Shown piece after piece: positions 23,401-33,963 of a stretch of DNA of 64,000 bases. The stretch lies in NCBI GenBank assembly GCA_001599935.1, contig BCIJ01000021.1:292146-356145 (forward strand), read 5' to 3'. Each line of letters opens with the position of its first letter. The stretch's first letter is position 1. A model generated the notes under the pieces. It had not been told where the DNA came from and did no database searches. It saw nothing but the letters and a program-made list of their open reading frames with translations. The stretch is from Holtermannia corniformis (Eukaryota > Basidiomycota > Tremellomycetes > Holtermanniales). Both the position numbers and the translations under genes were made by a program.

Positions 23401-24251
23401 AGGCTTACAACGACTGTATGTGCTCATTCTTTGCCTCGGCTGTTGATACTGAAGAGCGACAGTCGACTATGCTGCCGAGCCGCTTTCGAGTACACCAGGG
23501 ACCGTACTCGGGTCCAAGAACGCCAGAGTCAGCCTTGCGAGTGCCAAGGACGCCAAGTCAGTTCTTCGGGTACTTTGTCTGCGCGTCGGGAGTGCTGACG
23601 TTCCAACACAGTATCCGCCTGAGTCAGCGCTTGTCGTCTCTTGCACCATCGTCTGGCCGTCGGTCCGCCTCCGTCGAGCCGTTCAGAAGGGCCCGTTCGA
23701 TCTCGGTCATTCGTCTCGGTAGCGACATGGCATTTGACGACCAAGTGGATTACGAGCGTAGGTTACCTTTCGCGACACATTGTCGACGCTCACATATGAC
23801 AGTGCCTGTTCTGGACAGACCGGATCGGCACGACTCACACAGCCCTGGCGCTGACGAGGACATCTCGCAAGACGCTCTCGTCGGACTCGACCCGTCCTGC
23901 CGCAACTTTCTCACGTTAGTCCTCCAGCACTTCGCATCGCTAGTGAAAATGACACCTTCAGTCACATCAACAAGGTCCAGTTCCGGGCGGACGGCAAGCC
24001 CATGACCTTTTCCGACGTGTTTCCGAGCACGGCTGTGACGCGCCGTGTGGCGTGCCAAGCTTTCGTGAGTATCCGTACCTCATGCCAACAACACTGATGC
24101 CTTGCATCTAGTACAACTGCTTGAGTCAGTCACGTTTATTTGCACAGTTGCAGCGCTGACAAGCACAGCTCTGATGACCAAGAAACTCCTCGAAGTGCAC
24201 CAGCCGCTTGCCTGGGCCGACATCACCCTCAGCATTGCTCGGACTATCTGA
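20473..24251 (+). CDS. REC8: REC8, meiotic cohesin kleisin subunit
   Basis: Kleisin that closes the SMC1-SMC3 ring in meiosis and is cut by separase. The N-terminal domain is built from short exons: MFFSEEILIRGKDG, then LGIFW, then LLGTLGVRTRRVTKKEI followed by IAADVPGACQTIAEPPEPMA and LRTSSCLLIGVARVYDQGY. The short LGIFW... start with the KKEI-aaDvp-aC block is the REC8 rather than RAD21 version. The middle is disordered and acidic with a repetitive Gly/Met/Asp stretch (22000-22190). The C-terminal winged helix reads FSHINKVQFRADGKPMTFSD then VFPSTAVTRRVACQAFYNCL, ending WADITLSIARTI. At least twelve short introns are present. An ambiguous base at 22191 sits next to a likely exon end, so that border is uncertain. 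Confidence 0.88.
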
Positions 24252-24445
24252 CACAGAGTATTCGCTGACATGTGAGCTGTACCATATCCTGTGTAGCACT
24301 TGTGTATAGATCGTTTGTAGATAGCTGTGCATGTAGCTGTTCATACCGAATGGGACTGCCTAGGTTTGCATGGGATCCCAAGCAATTATGCAGTGGTAGC
24401 GCTTGGAGTCACGAAAGGCTGCATCAGAATACGAATACTACTCAA

Positions 24446-25013
24446 TTACAAGTTTGTCCAGCTTTCAACGGGTTTGCAATACTCAATGTCTACATCTTCC
24501 GACACCCGCTGCTGTTGGTGTTCCGCTTGAGCGGCAATCCATATCTGCTCTCGCTGGCTATGATCCAACTGCTGAAAAGATGTGACGCATTCTGTGACTG
24601 CCGCTACTATGATATGCTTTGCTTTGCTGCTGTTTGAATTGGGGTCAGCGGCACAGACATACCGACTGGTGCGAGTGTCATAGTAATAACGGCAGACAAC
24701 GCCGCTGGTGCTGTAGAATGTCGTGCCTTGCCACCTGGCAACCAGGGCTGTGGATGAAGTCATTGTTGTACTGGGAAAGCACACGCCACTGGTCGCGGTT
24801 ATCTGTGGCCTGGAGTGAGATGCAGCGTGCGAAGTGAGAGAACTTCCATAGCATGGTCTTCCTCTCCTTGATAGATTCGCCTTCTTCATTGACAATGGTG
24901 AAAGCAGCGGCGCTTGTCTGTGCAATCAGTGGTAAGATGTCGATATCTCGGTTGAGGTTCCCCGATATCCTGCTCGCAATAGGGGTTGCGGGCGGAACTG
25001 AAATCTTGCACAT
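24446..25013 (-). CDS. Small Cys-containing protein of unknown function, possible secreted candidate
   Basis: Two exons joined by a 37-base intron (donor gtgtgc, acceptor tccacag, near 24728-24765) give one continuous frame. The product reads MCKISVPPATPIASRISGNL from the ATG used here, has HFARCISLQATDNRDQWPLV across the splice and VVCRYYYDTRTSRYVCAADP, and ends EYCKPVESWTNL. Upstream in the same frame lie hydrophobic codons (VLQILLLA) that would make a good signal peptide, but no ATG precedes them. A tcttacag acceptor there suggests a missing first exon. No domain recognised. It is convergent with REC8. If secreted, its even set of cysteines would fit a small effector-like protein; that is inference. 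Confidence 0.4.
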
Positions 25014-25374
25014 TGCTAATAGAAGGATCTGTAAGACACAAGGTATCAAGCTACGGCTGTCAGAATTCTCACTCCTTGCAAAAGTATTGTCCTAAGCACC
25101 CATACTGAGATAAGCTTTCTGCGGCTGTACAAGAGGACGATAAATCTCCCGCAAGACGGATCCCTTCAGTGCCATAAACTACGTCACTCCACTCGAGCGG
25201 TCATGAACCAATCCGTATGTGAAAGGATCCGGTTGTAAAGGATCCGAAAAGACCTTTCGGCTCCTCACGGAATGCATCATGATCCCCTTTGTTCGTCACC
25301 TTTGCCCGAAAGTGTCACTACAATGGCCGCCTCGCTGCATAAGAACCGACGAGTTCTGACTCTTTGAATCCAAC

Positions 25375-25721
25375 ATGACCATCCAGGACAGTAACGTCGA
25401 CGCCGGCCTTGCAGCGCTTGAAACGGCTCTGAACACGTACGAGTCGAGCTCCAAGGGTGATGATGATATAAATAGCTTGCAGTGCGCCTTGCGTTCAGCC
25501 GCAACATCAGTCGGTATGTGCTCTGTGATTGTTGCCACCGAGCTCGCTTGTGACTGACGTCGGCGGAAGAAAGGGTACCCAACAAAACAAATGCGCAGAT
25601 GGCTAAGACTCTAGCTCTCCAAGCCAGAAGTCTCGGCATTGCCAAAGAACTCCTCGTGCAGTCCATCGGAGCTCTCGACGACAGCTTAGATAGTCTTGCA
25701 CAAACCATGAACTCGCAGTAA
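25375..25721 (+). CDS. Small helical protein 1 of a local trio
   Basis: Two exons (25375-25513, 25570-25721; 56-base intron with gtatgt donor and gactgac branch) encode 96 residues. It starts MTIQDSNVDAGLAALETAL and ends LDDSLDSLAQTMNSQ. It is predicted almost wholly alpha-helical with heptad-like Leu/Ala spacing, and has no signal peptide or membrane segment. The segment VDAGLAALETALNTYES resembles RLHRMEEALFNYEHG in the next small gene and IDTQLQALQGALTIFAAD in the third. The exon 1 end (ATSV followed by the donor after one base) matches the ASSV position in the second gene, suggesting a conserved intron site. Function unknown. Confidence 0.5.
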
Positions 25722-26391
25722 AGCTGCCGTAGGTTACTTGAGAAGTGCCAGAAAGCAATGACATGCCATTCCTCGTCACAGTTGTGCCTTCCCAGTCCCG
25801 CCATCCGTCCGGTGACAAGTCTTCCAAGTCAGCTACCCCGAAGGTTGTAAATCAATTTGATGATAGGTATAGAACAGTCTGCGCCTTCCCCGGGTGTACA
25901 GCATCCGCATAGGTTGACACCATGCAAGTGGGACCATCGCATCTCATTGGCACCACCTTCCTCGCGAAGGCCCTGTATCTAAGACTCCCTCACAAGGAAT
26001 CGCTCGTAGCAATTACGTCGCACCATCACCATCAGAACTACCAGCGACGTATCAGCTCACAAAAACATCCGCAGCGTTACTATTCGCGGTATTGGTCCCA
26101 GTATGGTCCACTTGCATCAGCCCTATGTCGACGTCATTCAGCTGCACTTCCCGAACACCGAGGGCATGCCCTTCGACACAGGCTTTTCGCCAGAGCTGGG
26201 CTTCCCGTCAAGATGCCAGGGAAACCGCAGTCCGCGGTGAAGAAGCCCAAGCGCTGGTACCGCAAGAAGACCGGAAGGCAAAACCTCGGTGGCTGATTTG
26301 TTGCCTTCGAGATCAGTGAAAGACAATGATGTGAAGGTAAAGCGCGTGTTCAACGCTGTCAATCTCTTAACGCGCTGCACGAGTACACACG
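25722..26391. other. Intergenic region between helical genes 1 and 2
   Basis: About 670 bases. It holds an open plus frame (25922-26296) with a His-rich and a Lys/Arg-rich part, KMPGKPQSAVKKPKRWYRKK, but no family signature and no support for expression. Otherwise nothing is recognised. Confidence 0.3.
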
Positions 26392-26616
26392 ATGGACCTG
26401 ACTAACAAAGAGCGACTTCACCGTATGGAAGAGGCACTATTCAATTACGAACACGGTTATTGTCGCGAGATGATGACTACTCGATGGTGCACGGAAAGGT
26501 CGGTGCTATCCACCAAGGAAGCTACCCTTAGCCCAGCAGAGTTCAGAACGTTTCAAGAGCTGCTGACGCGCGGGGCAAGCTCTGTCGGTAAGACTACCAT
26601 AGGGAAAGGAGCGTAG
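26392..26616 (+). CDS. Small helical protein 2 of a local trio, 3' end uncertain
   Basis: Frame of 74 residues starting MDLTNKERLHRMEEALFNYE. Its helix-forming N-terminus aligns with genes 1 and 3. After ASSV the sequence G|gtaaga matches the donor position used in gene 1, so the protein probably continues in a second exon that I could not identify; alternatively translation runs on nine residues to the TAG at 26614-26616. It may be a decayed copy. No known domain. Confidence 0.35.
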   Translation: MDLTNKERLHRMEEALFNYEHGYCREMMTTRWCTERSVLSTKEATLSPAEFRTFQELLTRGASSVGKTTIGKGA

Positions 26617-26921
26617 TACAAATACCTGTGGGAGATAATTGCGATATCAATTCAATTGGTGATGATGCATCAGCCCGATAAGGGTCATTGTGCGCTGCGG
26701 TACAGCCAGCGGACGGAGCCGACTTCTCGACCTTCCCTTAAAGGCAAGAAGGAGCACTGTTATTCAGATGCGCTCACCAGCTCTAAGACTTGTTGCATCC
26801 TTTATACACGAAATACTGATCCACTTTTGTGCGAGTGGTCAGCGCTAGAACCGTGGCCTTCCATCATAGAGCCAGCATCGTATTCAGCCACCCTGTGCCT
26901 TTGCAGACTCTACTGCGTACC
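26617..26921. other. Short intergenic region upstream of helical gene 3
   Basis: About 305 bases. A tttatacac element near 26809 could be a TATA box for the gene starting at 26922. A missing second exon of helical gene 2 would have to lie here, but none is convincing. Confidence 0.3.
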
Positions 26922-27197
26922 ATGTCTTCCGATATCGACACTCAACTGCAAGCATTACAAGGCGCCCTGACAATCTTCGCTGCAGACCATAATGTGGATA
27001 ACCTTACCCATAACTTTCTGAAAACCTACGAACGGTTGAAAACTCAAGAGTCAGAGTTCACCGAGTCACAGAAGCAAACGTTTTCAAGCATGAAGGCAAA
27101 GGCATCGGATATTCTCCGCCGGACTGAGAGCAATGTCGCGAACGACTTGCTAGCAACAGAGAGCTATTGGGACAGGAACCTCGGGCAAAGGAGCTGA
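26922..27197 (+). CDS. Small helical protein 3 of a local trio
   Basis: Single exon for 91 residues, MSSDIDTQLQALQGALTIFA to SYWDRNLGQRS, predicted almost entirely helical with amphipathic repeats (FSSMKAKASDILRRTESNV). It aligns loosely with helical gene 1 over its length (IDTQLQALQGAL against VDAGLAALETAL; LLAT against LVQS near the end). No signal peptide, membrane span or recognised domain. It would be cytosolic, perhaps forming coiled coils. Confidence 0.5.
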   Translation: MSSDIDTQLQALQGALTIFAADHNVDNLTHNFLKTYERLKTQESEFTESQKQTFSSMKAKASDILRRTESNVANDLLATESYWDRNLGQRS

Positions 27198-28122
27198 CGC
27201 GCCGCGAGACTGCGTGATCGTGTGGGGCAGGCACTGGTACTACAGTCCCAGCCTGTGCGTGGTACTACCTTAGCGCATGAAGTATGCAACCTTATAGCCA
27301 TCCTCGGACATCTTGAGCACAAGCTTGCCCAATACTTCATCGATCAAGCATGAGACTCTGCATGAGACCGAAGTAGAGCTACGCTGCGCTTCGCTGGCTT
27401 TGCCAAACGGACACAACATCGCGATGCCAGCGCTGCAAACTTGAAGGACAGCAGTCCCTTTATCACGCTCGTGTTGAGCCCAGACAGATGCACAACTCTG
27501 ATGACCTCTCAATTGCATACGGCCTCACGGTCGGTCACCTGCAGGTGTACCTGCGCCAACGCATTAAGACTTGTGATGCGCAAGTCAAGGTAGAGACGGG
27601 TTTGCGGGCTAGCATTGTCATTCACAGACTGTCCTAACACCAAAGGACGCTGGATCGCGCGGATGCGCAACCCGCAAGCAGTCAATGGAGGAACGTTGAT
27701 TGCCGCCGTCCTCATCTTGGCATAGCACAGTAGCGCAATCACGAAATGCTCGCCTATGGATCCAGTCAGCACGCGCACGTCGCGCGCTGAGGTGCACGTC
27801 GTGGTCAAGATATGTCTTTTCTGATCTACGCATCTTCGCAGCACGGCCTGCTCAGTCCGACAAAGTGCCCAACGTTTCTCCCTGGCGTTGGCACCCTTTT
27901 CTTGATATCGAAAGATACAATAGCCGTGTCGGCGATCGTCATTCAAAGCAGAATCGACGTGATCCGCTCCAGTCTTGCGAGTTCTAAGAGCCATTGCGCG
28001 TTCAAAGAAGGTCAATTGACACAGGGACAAGCTAAAGAGTGAAAAGTGTGAATGGACGAGACCGGCTGCTGCCGCAAGATTCTAGTGATACAATCCATGT
28101 CAAGTGTATGAACCAAAGTTAT
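27198..28122. other. Gap with one weak minus-strand open frame
   Basis: About 925 bases between helical gene 3 and the 3' end of MEX67. A minus frame from the ATG at 27994 to 27509 is open for 161 residues (MALRTRKTGADHVDSALNDD at its start) but has no family match and several possible splice sites inside it. I do not call it a gene. Confidence 0.3.
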
Positions 28123-30948
28123 CTACGCAAACGCCTCTGGCGGGATCTGCGGCTATAGGCCACGTCAGTCTGGTCCACCGCAATGTCCAGTCCCGAACCG
28201 ACCTTGAGCTCTGCGAAGTTCGCGAGCGCGCGCGCGAGATCCCACTCGTTTGAATCAAGACACATTGTTGCGAACTGGTCGTTCAAGCCCGTCTGTTGCC
28301 GGACCTGGGCTACGAGACCGGCGCGCGGGTCTTGAAACGCGGGAAGGGTGATGGGTGCGATTACTGCGCCGCGAACGGCGAGGGATCGATTGGCGTCGAA
28401 TGCTGAAGTGCCGAGATAGGTGCCGACGAGGAGTTGATCAGAGAGGATCGTGGCGTCCCAGCCTGTCGCGCGGGATCTGTCGTATCCGAGCGTCAGCGAC
28501 GTACAGCGGTGAGGAGCAAACTGACATTGAATCAGGAGGCGAGGCAGCAAGGATGAATGTGCGCTGGAATGACCGGCTGGCAAGTGATGGCACTGAATCC
28601 ATCAGTCCCGAACCCGGCAAGAGCATAGCATGATCCAACTCACACTCTTCGAATTCACCCCTCACAATCGCGCACAACCTCGTCTCGGCGCCTTCACCAC
28701 CCACGATCCAGCCCTCGACATTCCACCGGTTCGCATCGCTGACCGGGTGCCGAGTGCCCGGCACCTCCTTTTCCAGCCAGTCTTTCAACGCCTGCAAGTC
28801 GGCGCCCGTGTGCAGCGTGCGCGCCCGCTTCGACGCGGTATGAAAGCTGCGCGTGAGGTTGCGCGAGGGCAGCTTGACCCATTTCTCGAATGAGGATGAT
28901 GTGGAAGGGTTCAGCTTGGCGAGTTCGATCGCGTGCGCAGAGCGCGAGGGGAGCGTGTTGCATGAGATGGAGATGGTCGCTTGCGGTGCGTACGCTTGGA
29001 TCGCTGCGCCGCGATCCGTGTCGAAGAGCGGGAAGAACCTGTCCGAGTCAGCGCCAGCCCCACACGAGACGTGTACGCACTTTGCACAGAAACCGTTGAT
29101 GACGTTGGCGACCATTTCATTCTCAAAAAACGCCGGCTGGACATCAAACGGAAACGTGAGCGGCTTGGCACGCAGCTCGCGGTTCAGATCTTCGTTCCGC
29201 GGGAGCTTTGCACAGCGTTCGATCGGGAAGCGCACGCCTGGGATTGGGACACCGTCCAGGATCGCCAGACCGGGGAAACGGCGAAGAATATCGCTGTCGG
29301 GCTGTTAGGCTCGCTCGGCTGCTTGTGTGCGCGGCGCGACTCACTGTTTGTATTGCGCTTCGCCATCGGTCTGTCTGAGCGTCTGCTCGCGGAACAGGCA
29401 GCCATCGAGCTTGAGCTCGAGTAGGCCGCGCAGACCGCGAGAGCCGGCAAGGGTGTCGAGCTGGCGCTCGTCGCTGATCGGGTTTTGTGACAGGTCAAGC
29501 GCGGTGATGGATGGGATGTAGGTGACGAGGCGTTGCAGTTGCTTGAGGTCGCCAAAGTGGTTGTTGCCGAGTGAAAGAGTTGTGATGGGGTTGGCGGCCT
29601 GAAATGGTCAGTATGTCCTCCATGTCACGGCGTTGCGGCACCGTCACGCCGCCAGTTGGTCTAGCTGCCGAGCGAGCTAACACGACGCTGAATGCATGTA
29701 CCGCAAGGAGACTGACCTGGTTATGCTGCTTTGCGACAATCGCCCAAAACAGCGTGCCAGCGTTCGGCGGCGCATCGGGATGACCCGGGGGGATGATCTT
29801 GTGTTCCTTCAAGAATGCGTCTTCACTCATGCCCTGTGTCGATACGGATCAGCGCCATCGCAAGATCCCGAACGCCACTGACCGAGAGATCGACCACGCC
29901 CGGCGCCCGGATCCTTGACGCGACAAACTGTTTCAAGCGTTCCATGGCCTCCTTTGAGACGGTCGCGCCGCGCTGCGTGTTCGTCTTGCCCTGCCCTGAT
30001 GGTTTCGGGATGCGCGAGGGCAGATTCGGGATGGCGGGTGAGCCGACTGGGTCGCGGCGGGAAGAGGTGGAGGGTTTGGCGGCGTATGGGTTCTTGCGCG
30101 TCGACTGAGTTGGTGGAGATGGATAGCGTCGATGCGGGTAGCGTGGCCCGGTCGGTGTCGCGGGTGGTGTTGGCCAGTGGTTGATCAGGGGTGCGGAATA
30201 CGATCGTTGGGAGGGTGCATTCGGATAAGGTCGGCGTCGGTGATCGTAGTCGTCGTCGTAACAGTCGTCGTAGCGTACCGGTGGCGGACGGCGAGTGTCG
30301 AGCGTGAGGTTTGGGCGGCGGGGACGGGAGGGAGGCGGAGGCATGGTAAGCATCCGTTTGATCTCTGTCCTGGTTCCGAGCGGCCGTGGTTGAATAATAA
30401 GAAGTGAAGACGAGGTGGGTGTACGGGATGGACAAGGGTGAGAAGGGAGGGGAAGAAAGGACGGCCGGCGGGGGGGTTGGTTTGCGCGGTCGTCTCGCCT
30501 CAAGCTCAAACTCCAAGCTAGGCCACAACCTCCGCTGCTTCCTTGCCGCCTCGGTAGAGCGTATTGCCCAACTCGGTCCACCATCGTCTCATCATCATCT
30601 CACGACTCGCCGGAATTGAAATGTAAAAAAGTATGGAATAAGACTCACCGCTGCGCCTGCGATCCTCAACCCACTGCCTGAGCCTGCACCACGCCTACCA
30701 CTGACGCCATGACCACTGCGAGCGAGACCGCCGTCAAGGTCCATTGCGGCTTCGCCACCCCTCGCGTCGCGGCTGATGCCTGCACTGCGGAACGCCTTTG
30801 CCAACGCCCTAGCCGGAGGTTTGCTGCTCCTCGGAGCGCGCTGGATGGGCGTGTTGGTACCGGACCCTGCCATGCTGGCGTCTCCCGAGCCCGAGCCGGA
30901 CGCTGCGGAGACGGCTGGGAAGCCAAAGCCGAAGCCCGGGACGGACAT
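28123..30948 (-). CDS. MEX67: MEX67/NXF1 mRNA export receptor
   Basis: Carries mRNPs through the nuclear pore with Mtr2. Domains in order: a Gly/Pro/Arg-rich N-terminus (MSVPGFGFGFP ... RALAKAFRSAGISRDARG), an RNA-binding leader (VSKEAMERLKQFVASRI), and leucine-rich repeats (NPITTLSLGNNHFGDLKQLQ, then SITALDLSQNPISDERQL). Next come the LRR cap (ILDGVPIPGVRFP), the NTF2-like domain (FPFDVQPAFFENEMVANVIN ... HTGADLQALKDWLEKEVPGT) and a UBA-like TAP-C domain (VRQQTGLNDQFATMCLDSNE, then WDLARALANFAELK). The terminal 47-base intron (donor gtcggt, branch CTGAC) joins ELK to PQIPPEAFA, the classical C-terminus. The first intron is long, about 290 bases, and its acceptor is inferred (acagag before ATCAAACGG). 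A start at 30353 is possible if that exon is wrong. Confidence 0.87.
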
Positions 30949-31415
30949 TGTGGGTGGCGAGGGGGATGCGGTGGGGTCAGGAGGGGACGCAGCTGCGCCG
31001 TCTCCGAGGCCGCGTATGCGGTGTTTAGAGGGTAGCAGTGGCTGACAGGCTATTGCTGCTCGCGAGTGCGCTCAAGGTCAAGCTGCAGGTGGTGGTTGTC
31101 AACTCGCGACGAGAACAAGAGGAAAGCAGCGGTTGGAATGAACGGGGCAACGGAATCAAATTGGACGGCGGGCCTAACTGCGCGCCTATCCTTTACCGCG
31201 CACTGTTAACACCGCAAGCCACGGGCCTATCACATTGGTCAGCATGGGATTTTGAGTGGCCAATCGACCACTTTGCACTCGTTGAACGCTGCTGCTTCAA
31301 CTCGACGATAGCGAGAGCAAACCAGCATCAGATCAGCACCAGATCAGCTCAGATCAAGCACAACTAGCGATCCAGCCAGTGGGAACCAACTCGCACAACG
31401 CAGCAACCGACCAGT
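30949..31415. promoter_or_regulatory. Divergent promoter region MEX67/NAR1
   Basis: 467 bases between divergent starts. It contains the short repeated word 'agcatcagatcagcacc/agatcagctcagatcaagc' close to NAR1. It likely holds both promoters and 5' UTRs; no gene is seen. Confidence 0.35.
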
Positions 31416-33379
31416 ATGGGATTCTCCGGCGCACTCGTCCGTCCCGACTCGACCCTCTCTCCTTGACACTGCTGACACTCAACAGACCCTGACAGACCTA
31501 GACGACTTTCTCACACCCTCGCAAGCATGCATCATACCCGTCCGAGGCAGCAAGACCACCGGCGAGCTGCAGGGCGAGACCGAGATCCAGATTGACGACA
31601 AGAACAACTACTACGAGGTGCAGACGCATGATCTCGGGATCGGATCGAGTACCGCGGCGGCCGCGCAGGCGAGGGGGAAGAAACAGTTGGAAAAGGCGGA
31701 AATCAGCTTGAATGACTGTCTGGCCTGCAGGTTGGAACCGCGTGGGGTGGACCGAGGATGGAGCTGACACGCTTCGTAGCGGCTGCATCACTTCAACAGA
31801 GTCCCTGCTCATCACACTGCAGTCGCAAACCGAGGTCTACGATTTTTTACACGCGCAGGATCTCACGACGAGGAAAAAGGCCGTGTTGACTATCGCTCCG
31901 CAGACGCTGGCTTCCCTCGCCGCGGCGTACGCAAGCAGAGCAGGGCCTTCTACAACTCCACTCGACCTCGAAACGCTCCTGCAACGAATACGCTACTTTA
32001 TGACCGATACTCTTGCTTCCCAAGTTACTCCCCTCTCTGACTCAAACCACCCATGCTCGTGCAATCATACCGAGCCATGCACCGATCACGCCCCATCACT
32101 CAGTACAGCGTTTACAGCAGTCTTCGACACGACGTTTGCGCGCCACCTCTCACTGCGCGAGACGGTGCACGAGTACACTGAGCGCCGGCAAGCGCAGACT
32201 TTACCCGTCCTCGCGTCGGCATGCCCAGGCTGGGTCTGCTACGCCGAAAAGGCTCACGGCGAGCTGCTACCGCTCATGAGTGCTGTCAGGAGTCCGATGG
32301 CGATCATGGGTGGCCTCATCAAGGGCTGGTGGGGTGCTCGTACGGGCTTGAGGTGAGTCATCCCTATCAAGGAGCACGCGGTGCTGACACGCATGCACAG
32401 CCCCGAGCAAATCTACCACGTCACCGTCATGCCGTGCTATGACAAGAAACTCGAAGCCTCGCGCTCAGATTACTATTCCTCGGTCCACGCCGTCCGGGAC
32501 GTCGACTGCGTCTTGACCACGGGCGAACTCGACCTCCTCCTGCAATCACTCGATTTCGACCCTTTCGCACCAATCCCACCCTACCCGTCGAAAGACTCGA
32601 TCCCAGACATGCTCCAGCACCCCGGCACCTCGTCTGGCTCCTACCTCCACACCCTGCTCTCCCACCTCATCGCCTCCCATCCAACACCGACAGAACTGCA
32701 CCAACGCCCGATCCGCAACTCACCCGACAATGTCGAATACCTCCTCCAAGACGTCTCAACGGGCAAAGTCATCTTTCGCGGCGCAAAGTGCTATGGGTTT
32801 CGGAACCTGCAGAACCTCGTGCGCAAGGTTGGCAAGAAGGCCGGTGGCGCGGGCAAGCTCAGTGCGGCCGTCGCGGCCCGGCGCAGGGCGAATCGGGGCA
32901 AGGCTGCCGGTGCGCCTGTAGACGGCGCGGTGATACCGTCCATGGTGGACGAGGACAAGGAGTATGATTACATCGAAGTCATGGCTTGTCCGGGAGGCTG
33001 TGTGAACGGTGGTGGCCAGATGAAGCCTGTAGCGGCGCGGGTGCTCGACCAAGAGGGCTACGAGCGACCCATGGCCGACGATGGTGTAGCCGAACCAGCA
33101 CCGGTACAGGTCGAAGAAGGCATGCGGTGGTCAACGAAAGAATGGGTTGCCAAAGTCGAAGCAATCTATTGGTCTACCGGGCCGTCTCTCGCCACTCGCG
33201 CCGATGCTCTAGCAGACGAAATCATGACCGCCGTCGAGACTGGCAAAGTCGAAATAACCGGCTCGACCGCGGCCAGAGGGTCGGCAGAGTGGCAAGGCGA
33301 CCGGTGGGAATTCCTCCGCACTCGCTACCGCAAAGTCGAATCCGACGTCTCGGGCACTCTGGCCGGCGTAAAGTGGTGA
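31416..33379 (+). CDS. NAR1: NAR1, cytosolic iron-sulfur assembly factor
   Basis: Iron-only-hydrogenase-like protein that passes Fe-S clusters to the CIA targeting complex. Exons 31416-31436, 31486-31730, 31780-32352 and 32401-33379 give 605 residues in exact phase. The start MGFSGAL joins [19 protein letters not shown], with the N-terminal cluster cysteines there and in [21 protein letters not shown]-cluster-like cysteines are in [27 protein letters not shown] and [18 protein letters not shown]. Between the RYFMTDTL and [10 protein letters not shown] motifs an extra segment (about 32030-32100) adds three more Cys and two His ([13 protein letters not shown]), which I do not know from the family. 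A Lys/Arg/Ala-rich insert follows [10 protein letters not shown]. Confidence 0.92.
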
Positions 33380-33533
33380 TGATCTCATCGGCTTCGGCTT
33401 CGGCGAAGCATTATCCACTAAGATTGCATTGCGAGGCAATCTCCATGCGCTCGCGGGGCAATCTACCGCCCGAGGACAAGGCAAGGCGCAGCGGACGAAG
33501 GCTAGCATCCGCATGCATCACTGCCCTCCTGTC

Positions 33534-33758
33534 TCATCTCACCGGATCCAGCCCGGGCTCGAAGGTTGCGTCGAGAAAGGTGACGTTGGGTGAAAGGACC
33601 GAGGCGCGATGGCTCCCTTTGTGAGAGGTTGAACCCGATGCCCGTGAGGACTTCTTTTGATCCGCCGTCGTGTGCGCGCCACCTTTGACAGCCAGGGTGG
33701 GCGCGGTGGGCGTCGCGACGCCTCTTTTATCTGGCCTCGGGATGAGACGCTGACCCAT
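33534..33758 (-). CDS. Small basic protein of unknown function
   Basis: Open frame of 74 residues starting MGQRLIPRPDKRGVATPTAP and ending LDATFEPGLDPVR. Rich in Arg, Lys, Ser and Thr, with no membrane span or signal peptide and no family recognised. It lies between the 3' end of NAR1 (155 bases away, convergent) and the divergent start of the next gene at 33964, a typical place for a small gene in this packed genome. The order and composition look coding, but there is no independent support. Confidence 0.35.
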   Translation of the reverse strand: MGQRLIPRPDKRGVATPTAPTLAVKGGAHTTADQKKSSRASGSTSHKGSHRASVLSPNVTFLDATFEPGLDPVR

Positions 33759-33963
33759 CTAACGGAAACAGACGACGACGACTGGACGGTGCGTTGCTGA
33801 CGGCCTCGACTCGACAACTGCGTTGTTGATCAACAAACTGTAGCCGCAAGCACCCGCTTGCCACTGACCGACCTCGAGACTGACCGATCAAAATCGCAGC
33901 GTCACACGCTGCACTGACTATCACTAACGGCTCACAAGATTCAACACTCGAGACACTGACACA

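Noticed and set aside
25922..26296. Plus frame with a basic C-terminus (PKRWYRKKTGR)
   Set aside because: Looks like a ribosomal-protein tail at first sight, but nothing upstream supports any ribosomal family.
27509..27994. 161-codon minus-strand frame
   Set aside because: No family match, no paralogue, several internal splice-like sites; could be chance in GC-rich DNA.
30595..31045. Overlapping open frames on both strands near 30.6-31.0 kb
   Set aside because: The minus frame is explained as the MEX67 N-terminal exon; plus frames are its shadows.
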